From positions 201,038,501 to 201,102,500 of the forward strand of contig CM057458.1 in NCBI GenBank assembly GCA_016271365.2: DNA of 64,000 nucleotides, given 5' to 3'. Below are positions 42,792 through 53,362 of this stretch, piece by piece. The notes beneath the pieces were generated by a model, which was not told the origin of the DNA, made no database searches, and saw only the letters and a list, made by a program, of their open reading frames with translations. The stretch is from Neoceratodus forsteri (taxonomy: Eukaryota; Chordata; Ceratodontiformes; Ceratodontidae). Numbering within the stretch: position 1 is the stretch's first letter; every line of letters begins with the position of its first letter. The translations under genes were made by a program, and so were the position numbers.

Positions 42792-43477
42792 CTGGCCCGG
42801 TGGTGCTGAGGGTTGAGATGCTTGATGCCACACCTTGTGCCACGCCGATGACCCTGGGTTGGGAGCAACCTCGGTTGTTGGAGGGTAGGCCGGAGGGAGG
42901 AGGATTGAGTGTCCCAAGGACTGCCCTCCTCCTCTGGGTAGGGTGGAGTGGGACAACCATGGCTGCACTGGCTCCTAGTGGTGGCTGGGAGTTGGTGCAT
43001 GCATTGGTTCACTGTGGGGTTGGCATGGGCAGGTATCAGATGTGCAGTGTGCGGGAAGTGTGCATGGCACTGTAAAAAATGGAAGGGGGGGCCCTTGAAA
43101 AATTCAAAACAAGATCTTTGTAGTATAATTTATTTTTTATTATGTAAAGTGTGCATGGCAGCATCATTGATGCCATTGCATGCCCATGCCATGGGTGGGA
43201 CCAATTCATAACAAAATCCTCCGGCGTGCAGAATGATGTCTGGTCCCATTGATGCTGCATCATTCTGACTCGGGATGCTCCTCCTGGATCCTGACCCCCG
43301 GCTTCCACAGTGATGGGGTAAGTACCCACCGAGAAGCAACCTGTGAGAGGAACAGAGGAGGGAGCGAGCACAGGTACTGGGAGTGGTGTTGTGCCGTGTG
43401 CCCGGACAGATGGGGGAACCATAGGCAACTTCCCTCCAGCCGAAGAGGGAATAAAAGAAAGAAGCTAAAAAAAAAAA
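42792..43477 (+). mobile_element. Poly(A)-tailed retrocopy with 16-bp target duplication
   Basis: The 686-bp insert has a left flank agaatttgtatcccag (42776-42791) and a right flank agaatttgtattccag (43478-43493), 15 of 16 identical. It ends with 'aataaaagaaagaagct' followed by twelve A residues, the signature of L1-driven insertion. It starts with ctggcccggtggtgctgagg, which has an A-box-like look, and 'gaccctgggttgggagcaac'. A polymerase III head is possible but not proven. Frames inside (42659-43211) overlap on both strands and I take them as chance. It splits the Penelope-like ORF. Confidence 0.85.
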
Positions 43478-43493
43478 AGAATTTGTATTCCAG

Positions 43494-43990
43494 TTATAAA
43501 CTTGTTATTCTTTGTAATCATTCATATCACTAACAAATTTATTTTGTTTTCTAGTTATTACTTGTTTTTCATGGGCACGAATCTTGTTTTTAACACTTTC
43601 ACTTAATTCAGGATAATCAGCATCTTCCTCATGTTTAATTAAGTCTTGTTCAAGGATTTAAAATTTCCTTTACTATTGTTTTATGCTTTTCACTATCTAG
43701 TAATCTAGTAAAATCTATATTAAGGTCTGTGAGCATGCACTGAGAGCTGTCTCCCACCTCTCATGATACATATCTTTGAGGAAGCCTTCAGATGGCCCTT
43801 TATCAATTCTTAAATCTTGTGCTATCAATTTAGAGTCCAGATATTTGTTCAGACTCATTTTAGAATAAAACAAGGTGGTTTCAATCAATTTGAACTTTTC
43901 ATATTTTTGCATCACATCTTTTGCATGTTATATTTATATATTTATTAAGATAGCGGCATTAACTAGGAATTGCTTGTTATCCTGTTCTGT
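43494..43990 (-). pseudogene. Penelope-like N-terminal ORF, piece 1
   Basis: The minus strand from 43930 reads MMQKYEKFKLIETTLFYSKM, LDSKLIAQDLRIDKGPSEGF, DMYHERWETALSACSQTLI, then EDADYPELSESVKNKIRAHE and QNKFVSDMNDYK. This block order (charged, with the KFxxDxxDY ending) is one I associate with the ORF that precedes the reverse transcriptase in Neptune-type Penelope elements of amphibians. The clade is uncertain without a search. The element continues at 42775 after the retrocopy. Confidence 0.42.
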
Positions 43991-44002
43991 TTATTCTTTA
44001 CC

Positions 44003-44158
44003 AACAGAAACATGGAAACATAGACATTGATGGCAGATAAGGACTGTTTGGCCTACCTAGGCTGCCCATTTTCCCTACCTACTGCAATACTTCAGGTCCT
44101 TCTTGATCTTTAGTTTTAACCCCCTCTTTCCAACTGCTAGGGTTCCCTTGTGCCTGTC
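44003..44158 (-). mobile_element. CR1 3' tail
   Basis: Minus strand: 'gaccaagcc'-type end with 'ggtaggccaaacagtcctta', 'tctgccatcaatgtctatgt' and 'ttccatgtttct'. It is the same 3' end as the other CR1 copies, 5' truncated to about 155 bp, and lies next to the L2 3' end at 44160. Confidence 0.75.
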
Positions 44159-44159
44159 T

Positions 44160-44910
44160 CATTCAATTCAATTTTATTTTTAACCAGGAAAAACGCCATT
44201 GAGATATTCATTTGCAAGTTGGTCCTGGGGAAGCACACATAGTATACATAAAAGGAAAACACTACAGGTTTATACAATAGTTCACACAATACAGTGGGTA
44301 ATACATAACAAGGTACAGTCAGATTACTCAGATTGTTACATATCTACATAAGTGCAAGCAGCTAACTGCATAATATGACTGGAAGGGAAGGAGGTAAGAG
44401 GGAAGGTAGAGCATGATCCATAAGGTGAGGTAGGAATAGTCGAAGAGAAGTAGGATGAGGGGGGAAGGTATAAGGGAAAAATGCTCAGGGAGTAGCAGGG
44501 CATAGACAGACAGGAGTGCAAAACTAAAGAAAGAAGGGGAGCAGGGAGAGCCAAATATAGTGAAAAGTGCCATATAAAATATCAAAAGGGGTTGGGGGGG
44601 GCCCAGGCATAGCACTGGCAGTTTTTGTTCAACAGAGGTTTCAGAAGAGATTTAAAGGAGGATAGTATAACAAGGCAAGTCAGTTTTAGGGTAATTTGGA
44701 GGGAGTTGCACAAGGTTGGCAAGGTGTGGCTAATGGATATGGTGCCAAAACAAGATTTTATCCAGGGGGTATTAAGTGAGATATAATCATATTTCCTAAG
44801 TGAGTACGTGCAAGGTGTTGATTTAAAGAAGTTGGATATGTAATTTATGCATTCTTGAATTCCCCCATTGGGAGGCTTCCTCAAATTCCTCGGAATGGCT
44901 ATTAGATTCA
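44160..44910 (-). mobile_element. L2 LINE 3' fragment (minus)
   Basis: Minus frame 44582-44911 gives ISNFFKSTPCTYSLRKYDYI, CFGTISISHTLPTLCNSLQI and LSSFKSLLKPLLN. The pattern 'FGxxSxxxxxPxLxNSLxxxxxxxxSLxxFKSxLKxxL' is the L2 C-terminal tail. The 3' UTR ends in 'aattgaattgaatg' at 44160, a repeat tail often seen on L2. Confidence 0.7.
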
Positions 44911-45060
44911 AAAGTTACAGATTTATTGGTTTGATTTGGATCAGCTGAAGTGGAAGCATTTTGATCATGAGGCTGTCTACTTCTAAAATGCTGATTTCTA
45001 CTTCTTGACCTACTTGATCTTGGGCTAAGCTCCCCAGATTGTTGTCTTTAAAAAAAATTT
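44885..45060 (-). pseudogene. Penelope-like ORF fragment, second copy
   Basis: The minus strand reads SRSRNQHFRSRQPHDQN, then STSADPNQTNKSVTF. It is homologous to 42570-42775. It belongs to a second copy of the same element whose N-terminus is at 45520-46330. Confidence 0.45.
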
Positions 45061-45199
45061 GAAACTTGGATTTTTGAATGAATGTATATACTCATTCATC
45101 TGGTAGTGGGGTTGGTATCTGATTGCTTCTTCAAATGTGCCAGCAGTAGTAATTAATTTGTACTGTCACTTTAAGATTGCACTTTAAATATAATCTGTT

Positions 45200-45345
45200 A
45201 ATGTACTCATGGCCAAGCCCCACCCCCCGAGGAAGAACCCAGTAAGGATTTGAAACACTGGGGTACAGAGATCGGTTGTCTGTTTGTTCTCATGGACCCA
45301 CAATAAAGATTTTCACCCTGATGTACCACAGAGTGTACTGATTTG
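45200..45345 (+). mobile_element. Possible Penelope-type terminal repeat
   Basis: This stretch contains 'ccgaggaagaacccagtaag', 'gatttgaaacactgg' and 'caataaagattttcaccc' ending in 'tttggagtactgcttg'. The 'gaggaag...gaaac...aataaa' layout is common in the terminal repeats of amphibian Penelope-like elements. I could not confirm a hammerhead ribozyme core. Confidence 0.3.
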
Positions 45346-45388
45346 GAGTACTGCTTGTTCTTCTGGTTGGTGAGTCTCCTTATTTTTT

Positions 45389-45432
45389 ATGGATGGAAAG
45401 AGAAAGAAAAGAAAGAAAGAAGGAACGAAGGA

Positions 45433-45512
<80 letters not shown>

Positions 45513-45514
45513 AA
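45389..45514. repeat. (GAAA)n microsatellite
   Basis: An imperfect purine-rich lead (45389-45430) is followed by about 21 perfect gaaa units (45431-45514). Frames here translate to KERKKERK or the reverse and are not genes. It interrupts the Penelope-like ORF. Confidence 0.95.
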
Positions 45515-45519
45515 ATGTA

Positions 45520-46330
45520 TTTTGAAATCTATAGTTATATTCATGATTTTTATTAATATTCCCCAGATAACTAACAAGCTTGTTGGTTTAAGCAACTGAA
45601 AGCTGTGTACAATATCTTCATACTCCTCATCATATTCATACAGTAATACAATAGACTAAACATATCTACTGTAATCTAGCTGAATAATGCTTAATACTTG
45701 GAGTATCTATAATTACCATGTTATCTATTTTATTTAAGAACGGTTTCATGATTGCTTAAAAATCCATAATTTCTGGGAGGCAAGGGGAACTATTAGTTGA
45801 GCCATTATTGATTTCTCTCTTACTATTACAACTCTTATGATCAAGATTCTGCAAAAATGATGAACATCCTTCTAAGAGATTTTTCCTTGTTTTACCTTTC
45901 CCTTCTGTTTTACAGTACTATGTGGCTTTTTGGCACTTAGGTTTCCTTTTGTCTTTTTGGTTAGTAAGGAGGATTTTTACATATTTTAGTTTCTCTTTAA
46001 AGGCACAGTTTTTATCTGAATTTAGTATTTCTGAATATGCATTGTTTTGTGATTATTTGGTATTTCTTCTTCCAAATCACATGCAAGGTGACCATCAGTA
46101 TGACGTAGGAAAGCCCTTCTAGCCAAACCCTCTAAATAGCATGTTAGGATTAGTATAGAAGCCTTTAGAAGTGAAGCTTCTCTCTTAATACTTGAGCAAT
46201 GACAAATTTCTTGTTGGTATTTATTGTTGTTGTTTCTTTTTCTGTTTTTGGCAAAAGCCCTATGTTGTCATCAGTTGAATTTTTACTCTTTTTACCATTC
46301 CTAGCCTCCATATTAAGAATCAGTGTACCC
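45520..46330 (-). pseudogene. Penelope-like ORF N-terminus
   Basis: A minus frame begins at 46310 with MEARNGKKSKNSTDDNIGLL, then TINTNKKFVIAQVLREKL, and after frame changes NLDHKSCNSKREINNGSTNS, IMKPFLNKIDNMVIIDTPS and IKHYSARLQ at about 45660. It looks like the lysine/serine-rich N-terminus of a Penelope-associated ORF. It has several stops. Continuation is lost in the GAAA repeat. Confidence 0.4.
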
Positions 46331-46719
46331 AAAAAGAGAAGAAAGAATAAGTTGACAAAATGGTAACAATAGTGAATATCAATTACCAATAAATAAGAAT
46401 TATTTTACTTGATAAGATAGAGAAAACCAGAGTTCTAGTAAATTGGGCCATGATTAGAGTCCAGAAAATAAAAGTTTAGTAAAGGCTCTTGAGCAAAACA
46501 AGAATCTCTTAAAAGTCTCTTTAAAGTCTTGAGTAGCAGATTAAAAAGTAATGGCAACCAAATAATATTAAGCAACACAGAAGAGCAGCAAAGCAGAAAA
46601 AAATGGCACTCAGCAACAGGATAGATGCAACACATATAGCATTTTTAAACGTAAAAATAGTGTAAATGAACTTACAGGCTAATTCCACCAATGCAGTAAA
46701 ATAAAACACAGAGGGCTTG

Positions 46720-47065
46720 ATTCTTGAAGGTTGACAGAGGGCTTTCTCAAGCCTTGCATAAAATCCTGTGCTGTCCTGAACACTTTGGCGCATGGTGCAC
46801 CTGATTCTCTTAGATCACGTGCCTTTGAGACACATTACCCTTTTTATGGTGGCTTGCACCAAATACTTGGCGCAAACCACGTAAAAAGGTTGGCAAAGTT
46901 AGACCAGCAAAAGCTGATCTTACTTGCCCCATGTGGCACACGGGAAGGGGGGGCTTGGGGATTGAGAATGCCAATTGCCACCCTAGGAATGCTGCAAGTC
47001 CCATGTGCTGTGCATTTGGTGCAGCTGGGGCTTGTGGCATTCAACTCCTTATGAGAATTGAGCTC
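46720..47065. mobile_element. MITE-like element with weak inverted ends
   Basis: The left end 'gagggcttgattcttgaagg' pairs imperfectly with the right end 'aactccttatgagaattgag'. The interior has 'cgcatggtgcacctgattct' and 'ttgcccca' type GC-rich words like those of the foldback family. Frames on both strands here are shadows. Confidence 0.45.
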
Positions 47066-47599
47066 AGAGAGTGCACTGAAAACAAAGATCACCGGTGACT
47101 CTGCCAGTTTTTCTTAATGCTTCTTCAAGAGTCCTGCAACCAGGAAGTGAGACTCCTTCAAACTATGGGATTTAATGATATAGTGCCCGAATTAAAAAAA
47201 CATACCCCTTACAGGAGTAGGTACCCACCTACTGTTACAAATTTGATGCTAAAAAAAACTGGTTAACATACTTCTTGCCAGTTTTTTCCCATTTCATAAT
47301 AATATAGAGAATTATTTATTTTAACTTTTAAATACCAGTCCTGCACTTCATGGCACCAGTGAAGTAATGTGACATGGTGCTCCACATAAGTGATGGCCAA
47401 CCAATCCTGTTTGCTTGCTTTGTGGTACAAGGTAATCCATAAGGATCAGGTATTTGGAAAAAATCAGAAAATGCAGTTAGTGGCATATAGAGCTTTCAGA
47501 CATGTCATTTTAATAGTGGCATACTGTACTTTCAATTCCATCATTCAGTCCTGGTATATAATGTCCTCCTAACTGTACCATCCGCATTGCTTCACATTT

Positions 47600-47810
47600 G
47601 ACTGTAAGCTTCTCAAGATCTACTCCCCTCTCCCCAGTGTGACCTTTTCAATCTCAAAGTACCTAAATCTGTAATTTCTGGGTCCTGCTGCAAGTTCACA
47701 TGTGGAGAGAGGACATTATTTGAGTCATTTCTCTGGATGGCTCTTAAGTGTTCCCCAGCCGGCAACCTAAAGGTATTGTTAGTTTTACCAACACATAACA
47801 CTCCTCAACC
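47600..47810 (-). pseudogene. Penelope-like GIY-YIG endonuclease fragment
   Basis: The minus frame reads LCVGKTNNTFRLPAGEHLRA, then IQRNDSNNVLSPHVNLQQ, DPEITDLGTLRLKRSHWGEG and SRS. The order YVGKT, R, EH, then H then LRxxxGG-like is the GIY-YIG endonuclease at the C-terminus of Penelope-like elements. The usual tyrosine in the first box is cysteine here. It is cut at 47810; a matching upstream piece is at 49300-49440. Confidence 0.6.
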
Positions 47811-47814
47811 ACAG

Positions 47815-49290
47815 ACTGGGAGATGATCTATGCAAGCAATAATACCCAACAGGGTGGGCAGAATTGGGCAATACCGAACCGCACAGGGCCTTATAGCCCC
47901 TGGAAGGTCCGGTATTGCCCATACCACTCACCTTGGAGGGTATTATTGGGCTTAGAAAATGGGCACTGTAAAACAATATATAAAATCAAATAAATTGTTA
48001 ATGAAGTTAGTTTATTATTAGTTTTGTAATAAAATAGTTCCTCTGCCTGCATAAGCTATGGACTTTTGTACTACTGGACACTCTAGAGTGTGGTTGTCTT
48101 CAATCCACCCCCCCATCTGTTTTCTGTACTTCAAGAAGACAAGGAGATACTGTAAGTTATATTTTATTATATTTACCTTCCCTCAAGCCCAGCTCTCTGT
48201 TTACCAATTTACCGATAAGCTGCCTGTATTTTATCCGTCACTTCCAGCTACGTCAGTGGTCCGTTTACGGTTTTTGAAACTGCAGTTTCAGCCTTCACTC
48301 ACCTCAAGCCCCGCTACCTCTATGGTAGTTTATGTCCCTTTACATTTGAAGGACAGTACTGTGATTGGGTAGGGTCTTATGGCTGAGTGAAACAATGTCT
48401 GCCCTGTTTAAATTACTGTCAGCAGCGAACTTGGGGAAAGTGATGTAGAGCGGGTGGGTGCACGGTCCATCAGCAGCTTAGATTGTGTGGAATAGCCTGA
48501 CATTGGGAACGGGAGACATTAAGTAATGGCAGTAATCTCAGCAATCTATTCAGGTACAACTTTTTTTAATTTTTTTCCATCCTGAATAACAGGAGCGATG
48601 GGGATGGTGACTGGAGTGGGGGTTGAGGCAGGGTGAGCAAGACGGGAAAGTTGTCTACAGTAGCGCTGCCCACTGAGCAATACTGTAACAAGCTGCTCCC
48701 GTGGATCAGAGACTCGAAAGAGCTGTGGGAACTGTAATCTTCTGTACAGTGTAGGGACAGAGCAGCAGCAGTTTTAATTGTTACCAAAAAAAAAAAAAAG
48801 ACTGTTCTTTTCATTGTGTTTAAATGCCCTATTGGGTTGCTCACGAGTCCCGAGGACGAGTTAGGGAGCAAGGGGTGTCCTTGTGACAAACAGGACTGTT
48901 CTTTTGTTTGTACATTACGTTGCTTATTAACGCTTGGGGGCAGCCAGCAGCTGGAGCATCTTGCTTGTTACTTGAGGGAAAAAATTCCATTTTGTTTCAC
49001 TGAATTGACTTTGTGGTGGTGGACCTGGTCACTCGCTAACTAACATGAAAAAAAATGGTGGCTGATTTAAATTGTGTGCCTGGTGCTTCAGCCAATGATG
49101 AAGCAGCATGAGCACAATGATACTTGGCTGGGCATGAGGCAGGTTTGGTCCTGGACTTTTTATTTGGTGGGCATTTATTGAAAGTTAATGTACCCCGGCA
49201 AGGGTACCAGCCAATCAGATACCTCCAAATAAAAAGCCCATTTTCTAAGTTATATGAGTCATAATAAATTAAAAATGCCTGATGTCAAAC
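47815..49290. other. Foreign segment between two Penelope pieces, with hairpins
   Basis: At its left lies a hairpin (47845-47945: 'aatacc', 'tattgcccataccac' and complements) with the edge 'ttgggcttagaaaatgggc'. At its right is a hairpin (49155-49242: 'ggactttttatttggtgggc' pairs with 'cctccaaataaaaagcc') with 'agcccattttctaagt'. The interior 48000-49100 has a 104-codon frame at 48058 with no domain and an A-run at 48785. It may be one larger DNA element with similar hairpins near both ends. Confidence 0.4.
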
Positions 49291-49299
49291 ATTTTTCTT

Positions 49300-49440
49300 G
49301 CATTGAGATTAGTGAATGGACAGTTTTTTTTCCATCTCTGGGCAGTATTTACATCTGCCACATGTGAAATTACCATTTGGTAATGGTCACAACCAAGTAC
49401 CACCACAACATCTTGATCTGTTCTTTTTATTGTAATATCC
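49300..49440 (-). pseudogene. Penelope-like cysteine motif fragment
   Basis: The minus strand reads NGNFTCGRCKYCPEM followed by a short frame. CxxCxxC with a preceding G-F is seen before the GIY-YIG domain of Penelope-like elements. It is the likely upstream part of 47600-47810. It abuts the DIRS-like reverse transcriptase of the next element. Confidence 0.45.
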
Positions 49441-50745
49441 CAATTATTTTCTATTATTGTTAAATGCCCTGACAGAAGATATTATTCCTCTGAATGTGCA
49501 TGATTTTTTTCAGGTAGCACAACGTTTAGCCCAAGATCCTACAGAGTTTGGTGGATGCCCTGGGAAGCCCCATTGTAGCTGTATTGGCAGTCTGATGGAG
49601 CCATTATTACAATATGTGGATGCTCACATCAGTACATTGCTACAGTTTCTACTACCTTACCTCAGGGAAGTACTTAAACACTGTGCAAGATTTTGAACAA
49701 TCCATAGGCATGCAGTTACCCACATAATATTGTCCCCCAAACTTCATCCCCAACAAATCAATCAGTGGGGTCAACTGGCAGTGGTTGGAATGCCAACTCA
49801 ATATCTGCCTTGGCCATTAGAGACTTTAGACCTGCGGCATGCATCTTAACCGGCCTGTCAAATAATGCATACTGAAGTGCCGTGTGGAGTGGATCAATTG
49901 TCATTTACCGATTCGGCCCTTAAGGTAAGACAGGTGATTGATCATATCAAATTCACTTGGGGCCTTCCTGGGGATCAAGTCAATAGGTGAAATCCTCAGG
50001 TTGGAAAAAGGTGGGGAGGGGAAAGGGCCACTCACCCTACCCAGATCTGTCTCTTTTTGTAGCTTGTCCCAGACCACCTGTGATCTCTTCCTGGTGGATT
50101 TGAGATTCTCAGCTCCATACCCCCACTGGGAGCTCTCATACAGGATCCTAAAATCCACCTTGAAGCCCCTTCATCTAGAAGGAGGCCACCTCATGGTCTG
50201 GGTAATGTTCCAACCAGGGTCTATGCAGGTCCACCCTTATTAGAGTTGACAGGCTTACCCGTGTAAGGCTTTCCATGCTTCTTCTGAAAGAACTGGTTGC
50301 CACCCTGTGGGGGTCCATTAGGTCTACAGTGACTGAAACCATGTCACTGACTACGAGCAAAGCATTCATGATAAAACCTACAGGGACTCTTGTTACAACT
50401 CCCCTTGTTGAAGTTAAAGCAAATCTGGGATAAGGGACCTGAGGATTTAGACTTTTATGACTGTGATGCCTTTATGGACAACCCACTGTCCATATGAAGA
50501 ACCATGTGTATGACCTCAATGAGCAAGGGCCTGCGCATGGGCCCCCAGTCCAACAATTTAGTGTCTTGTTTTGCATGTACTGTAGTGCCTGAGCTCGGAT
50601 GGAGTGATGAAGTGAGAGTGACGAATCGTTGGTGGAGCAATTTGTGACATTAGTGACAAGCCATAGTTATTTCGTGCTCAAGTCTTGGTGAGTACCTTCA
50701 CGTGGTGGGCCCCTGTTTCAACAGAATCTCACCAAGGCGATACTA
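49440..50745 (-). mobile_element. DIRS-like element 2, RT and Gag zinc-finger part
   Basis: Minus strand, going down from 50650: RRPLLIEVIHMVLHMDSG, then the zinc finger ICFNFNKGSCNKSPCRFYHE (C-x6-C-x4-C-x3-H). At 50158-49780 follow DLGRVSGPFPSPPFSNLRIS, IDLIPRKAPSEFDMINHLSY and LKSLMAKADIELAFQPLPVD. The last three are reverse-transcriptase blocks with the first aspartate in ADIELAF. From about 49680 down the frames break. It differs in sequence from the DIRS at 911-5130. The element continues at 54900-55700 beyond an R4 insertion. Confidence 0.7.
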
Positions 50746-51112
50746 CTGTATAGATAATATATAGTATGGAAAGAGACAAAAATGAAACTGAAAGCTGGGC
50801 GCACAGATCCCAGCATAAAAAAGTGCCCAACCCTAGCCTAGGCACTAGGGCAAGGTTTGACGATGGAGCAGTGCCGCATCCTCGAGTAATAGTACCACCC
50901 CTGCCACAGTGTCAGACCATGGAGTGCATTGTCCCACAGTGGCAGCAGAAGCCAGCAAGCCACAAACAGTAAAAAGACTGATAGGCCAGCCCAGAGGACT
51001 GCAAACAGTTAAGTGGACTTACGAGGACAAACTAGAAATTATGTATTGCTATTATTATGCGACGCACCCTGAGTTTCCAGTAAGAGGATATACCATCAGA
51101 CTTTGAAACAAA

Positions 51113-51913
51113 TTGCAGCAGAGAAAAATAGTTGCCACAGACAAACTGAACAGTGTGACAGATGCAAACTTTAGATCCCTAATAGGACAAATAAAAACAA
51201 AAAAGTACATAGATGAGATTAACTTGGACAGACTACAGAAGGAAGCAGGTGAAGAGGTAGCAAAAGAGAAGGAAGAGGTACCAGAGGCTTTCATAGCAGG
51301 AAGAGCAGAGACATGGGACACTGCAAAGAAAAGGGATCTGATATGGTGTAGCATTTATGCCAAAAAGAAAGCAGCTCTTACCAGCACAGCAACGAAAATT
51401 ACAGACATATTCGAACAGATATATAGACAGAGACATCCAGATATGGCAAACATCACAAAGAAAAGAATAACCACACAAAAGTGGAATGTAATGAAAAGTG
51501 CACAGTTTAGTGATCTAGAAAGGCAACACATCAAAATAGAAGTCCTTGAACAATTAAAGAAAGAAGGATTTGAGGTAGAGACTCAGCCTCCACCAATTTC
51601 ATCTGGTAAGCCGTTACAGCAGACAACTGCTCAGCTAATATTGGTACATGAAATGAAACATTACACATCTCCTAAAGACACCCAGCAAAGTGCACATCAA
51701 GTGCCATATCCGAGCAAAACAGCTGAAGTTCCAGTTCAACCCATACAGAGAGTGGAAGAGCAGGAAATGCCAACTACAGGAACAACCCTTAACCAAGAGG
51801 AAGAAAACATGAGAGAAGACTTGCTGGACCTAATTGACATGGACAAATATATTAAAATACATCAAAGGAAAGACTGCAAAATTAGCCTGACATACACAGT
51901 TGAGAACACATAA
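51113..51913 (+). pseudogene. R4-type ORF, N-terminal segment
   Basis: The 266-codon open frame includes NSVTDANFRSLIGQIKTKKY, RLQKEAGEEVAKEKEEV, DTAKKRDLIWCSIYAKKKAA and ITDIFEQIYRQRHPDMANIT. A proline/glutamine-rich stretch and DLIDMDKYIKIHQ follow. It is the N-terminal half before the RT. Continuation is through 51900-52154 in another frame and then stops until 52534. The real start is upstream, near 50960, where the same protein begins after a frame break at about 51107. Confidence 0.75.
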
Positions 51914-52533
51914 AACAGATAAACAAAGTTATTGGAACCATCCAGAGGATCCATATGATGTCACTGAAATAAACAGAATACATTATTGTGCAGCGAGACT
52001 AATAACAAATAGAAGTGCCAAAAAGCAAGGAATGAAGAACAAAAGAGTGGGAAATTCAGCATACCACCATGGAAAAGCGGATAGAAGGGACAATTATGGA
52101 ACTAAGATCAAGTATCACTGCTGGAGGAGTTTAGAAAAGGTAATAGATCAATGAAAGTCATCAGGAAAGTGGGTGAAATCAAAGAAAAATGCTGTATTAA
52201 AACAGATCAGGACCTAAATTTTACCATCTCAAATAACAAGCTTAAGATCTCAGCTCAAGCCGAGAAGCTCAGGAGATACGTGAAAGGAACAATGAAAAAT
52301 ACAAAATAGATGGTTTAGAGAAGACCGAAGAAATTCTATGAGGAGCTGGGAAAAAACAGCCAACATAAAAACTCCACCAGTAAAGAAAGAAATGAGGAAT
52401 TCTGGAGAAGTATTTATGAAGACCCAGTTGAACATAATAGGGATGCAAAGTGGATACAGGAAATAAAAGACAGCATTAGAAATGGTACTACTAGAGATAT
52501 GGGTGGCCTGATGTAACTGCTAAGGAGATAGAA

Positions 52534-53259
52534 ATGAAGATAAGGAAGGCCTCCAACTGGAAAACCCCAGGTCCAGATGCAGTACCCAACTTCTGGCTGA
52601 AAGTACTAACATCTTTGCACCAAGATTTAGCTACCTCAAAAAACTATTTATACGCACATCCTGACTTGACACCCATCTGGTTAACGACAGGGAATACCAC
52701 ACTTCTTATTAAATCTGAACCTGCCAGTCTCCCCAAGAACTATCGCCCAATAACCTGTTTACCAACAACATATAAACTATATACTGGAATCGATGCAGAT
52801 AGAGTCTACAACCATTTAGACTGCAATAAACTCATGGCAATAGAACAAAAAGGCAATAAAAGAAAATCATATGGCACAAAGGACCATCTCATGTTGAACA
52901 AAGCCATTATGGAGAGCTGCAAAAAATGCCGAAATCTTAGTGTAGCATGGATCGACTACAAAAAAGCATTTGACAGTATCCCACACTCCTGGATCACTGA
53001 GTGTTTACGGATCTACAGGATACATCCCACACTGATAAACTTCATCACAACAACGACAAAGTGGCAAACCACCCTGCAATTAAATCATGAGAAAGGTCAA
53101 ATCACCATCCCAAATATAAGTATCCAACGAGGGATATTTCAAGGTGACTCTTTGTCACCACTTCTGTTTAGCCTTGCCCTCAATCCCTTGAGTAGCCTAA
53201 TCAACAACCTAGGCTATGGATACAGCTTGAACCCCAGAAACAAAACAATCAACAGCTAA
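52534..53259 (+). pseudogene. R4-type reverse transcriptase segment
   Basis: This frame of 241 codons carries RT motifs from KASNWKTPGPDA through KYRPITCLPT-like KNYRPITCLPTTYKLY, WIDYKKAFDSIPHSW (first catalytic Asp), and QRGIFQGDSLSPLLFSLALN. The active box FVDD follows in a shifted frame at 53268-53291, so a single frameshift at about 53260 separates it. The thumb begins MTFGLDKCAKATFVAGKLTR at 53363. Confidence 0.85.
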
Positions 53260-53362
53260 CATCTCACCTTCTATTTGTAGATGACCTAAAACTTTACAGT
53301 TCATCTGACAAACATTTGAAAGAACAACTACAAATTGTTAAGACCTTTCTGATGACATACGG

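Noticed and set aside
42659..43428. Frames up to 130 codons as a host gene
   Set aside because: They overlap on both strands within a poly(A)-tailed retrocopy, cross its borders and show no domain.
45220..45260. Hammerhead ribozyme in the possible Penelope terminal repeat
   Set aside because: A CUGAUGA core with matching GAAA and three stems could not be assembled from the sequence; only a partial gaggaag and gaaac were found.
45343..45599. Lysine/glutamate-rich frames (KERKKERK) as a charged protein
   Set aside because: They are direct translations of the (GAAA)n microsatellite.
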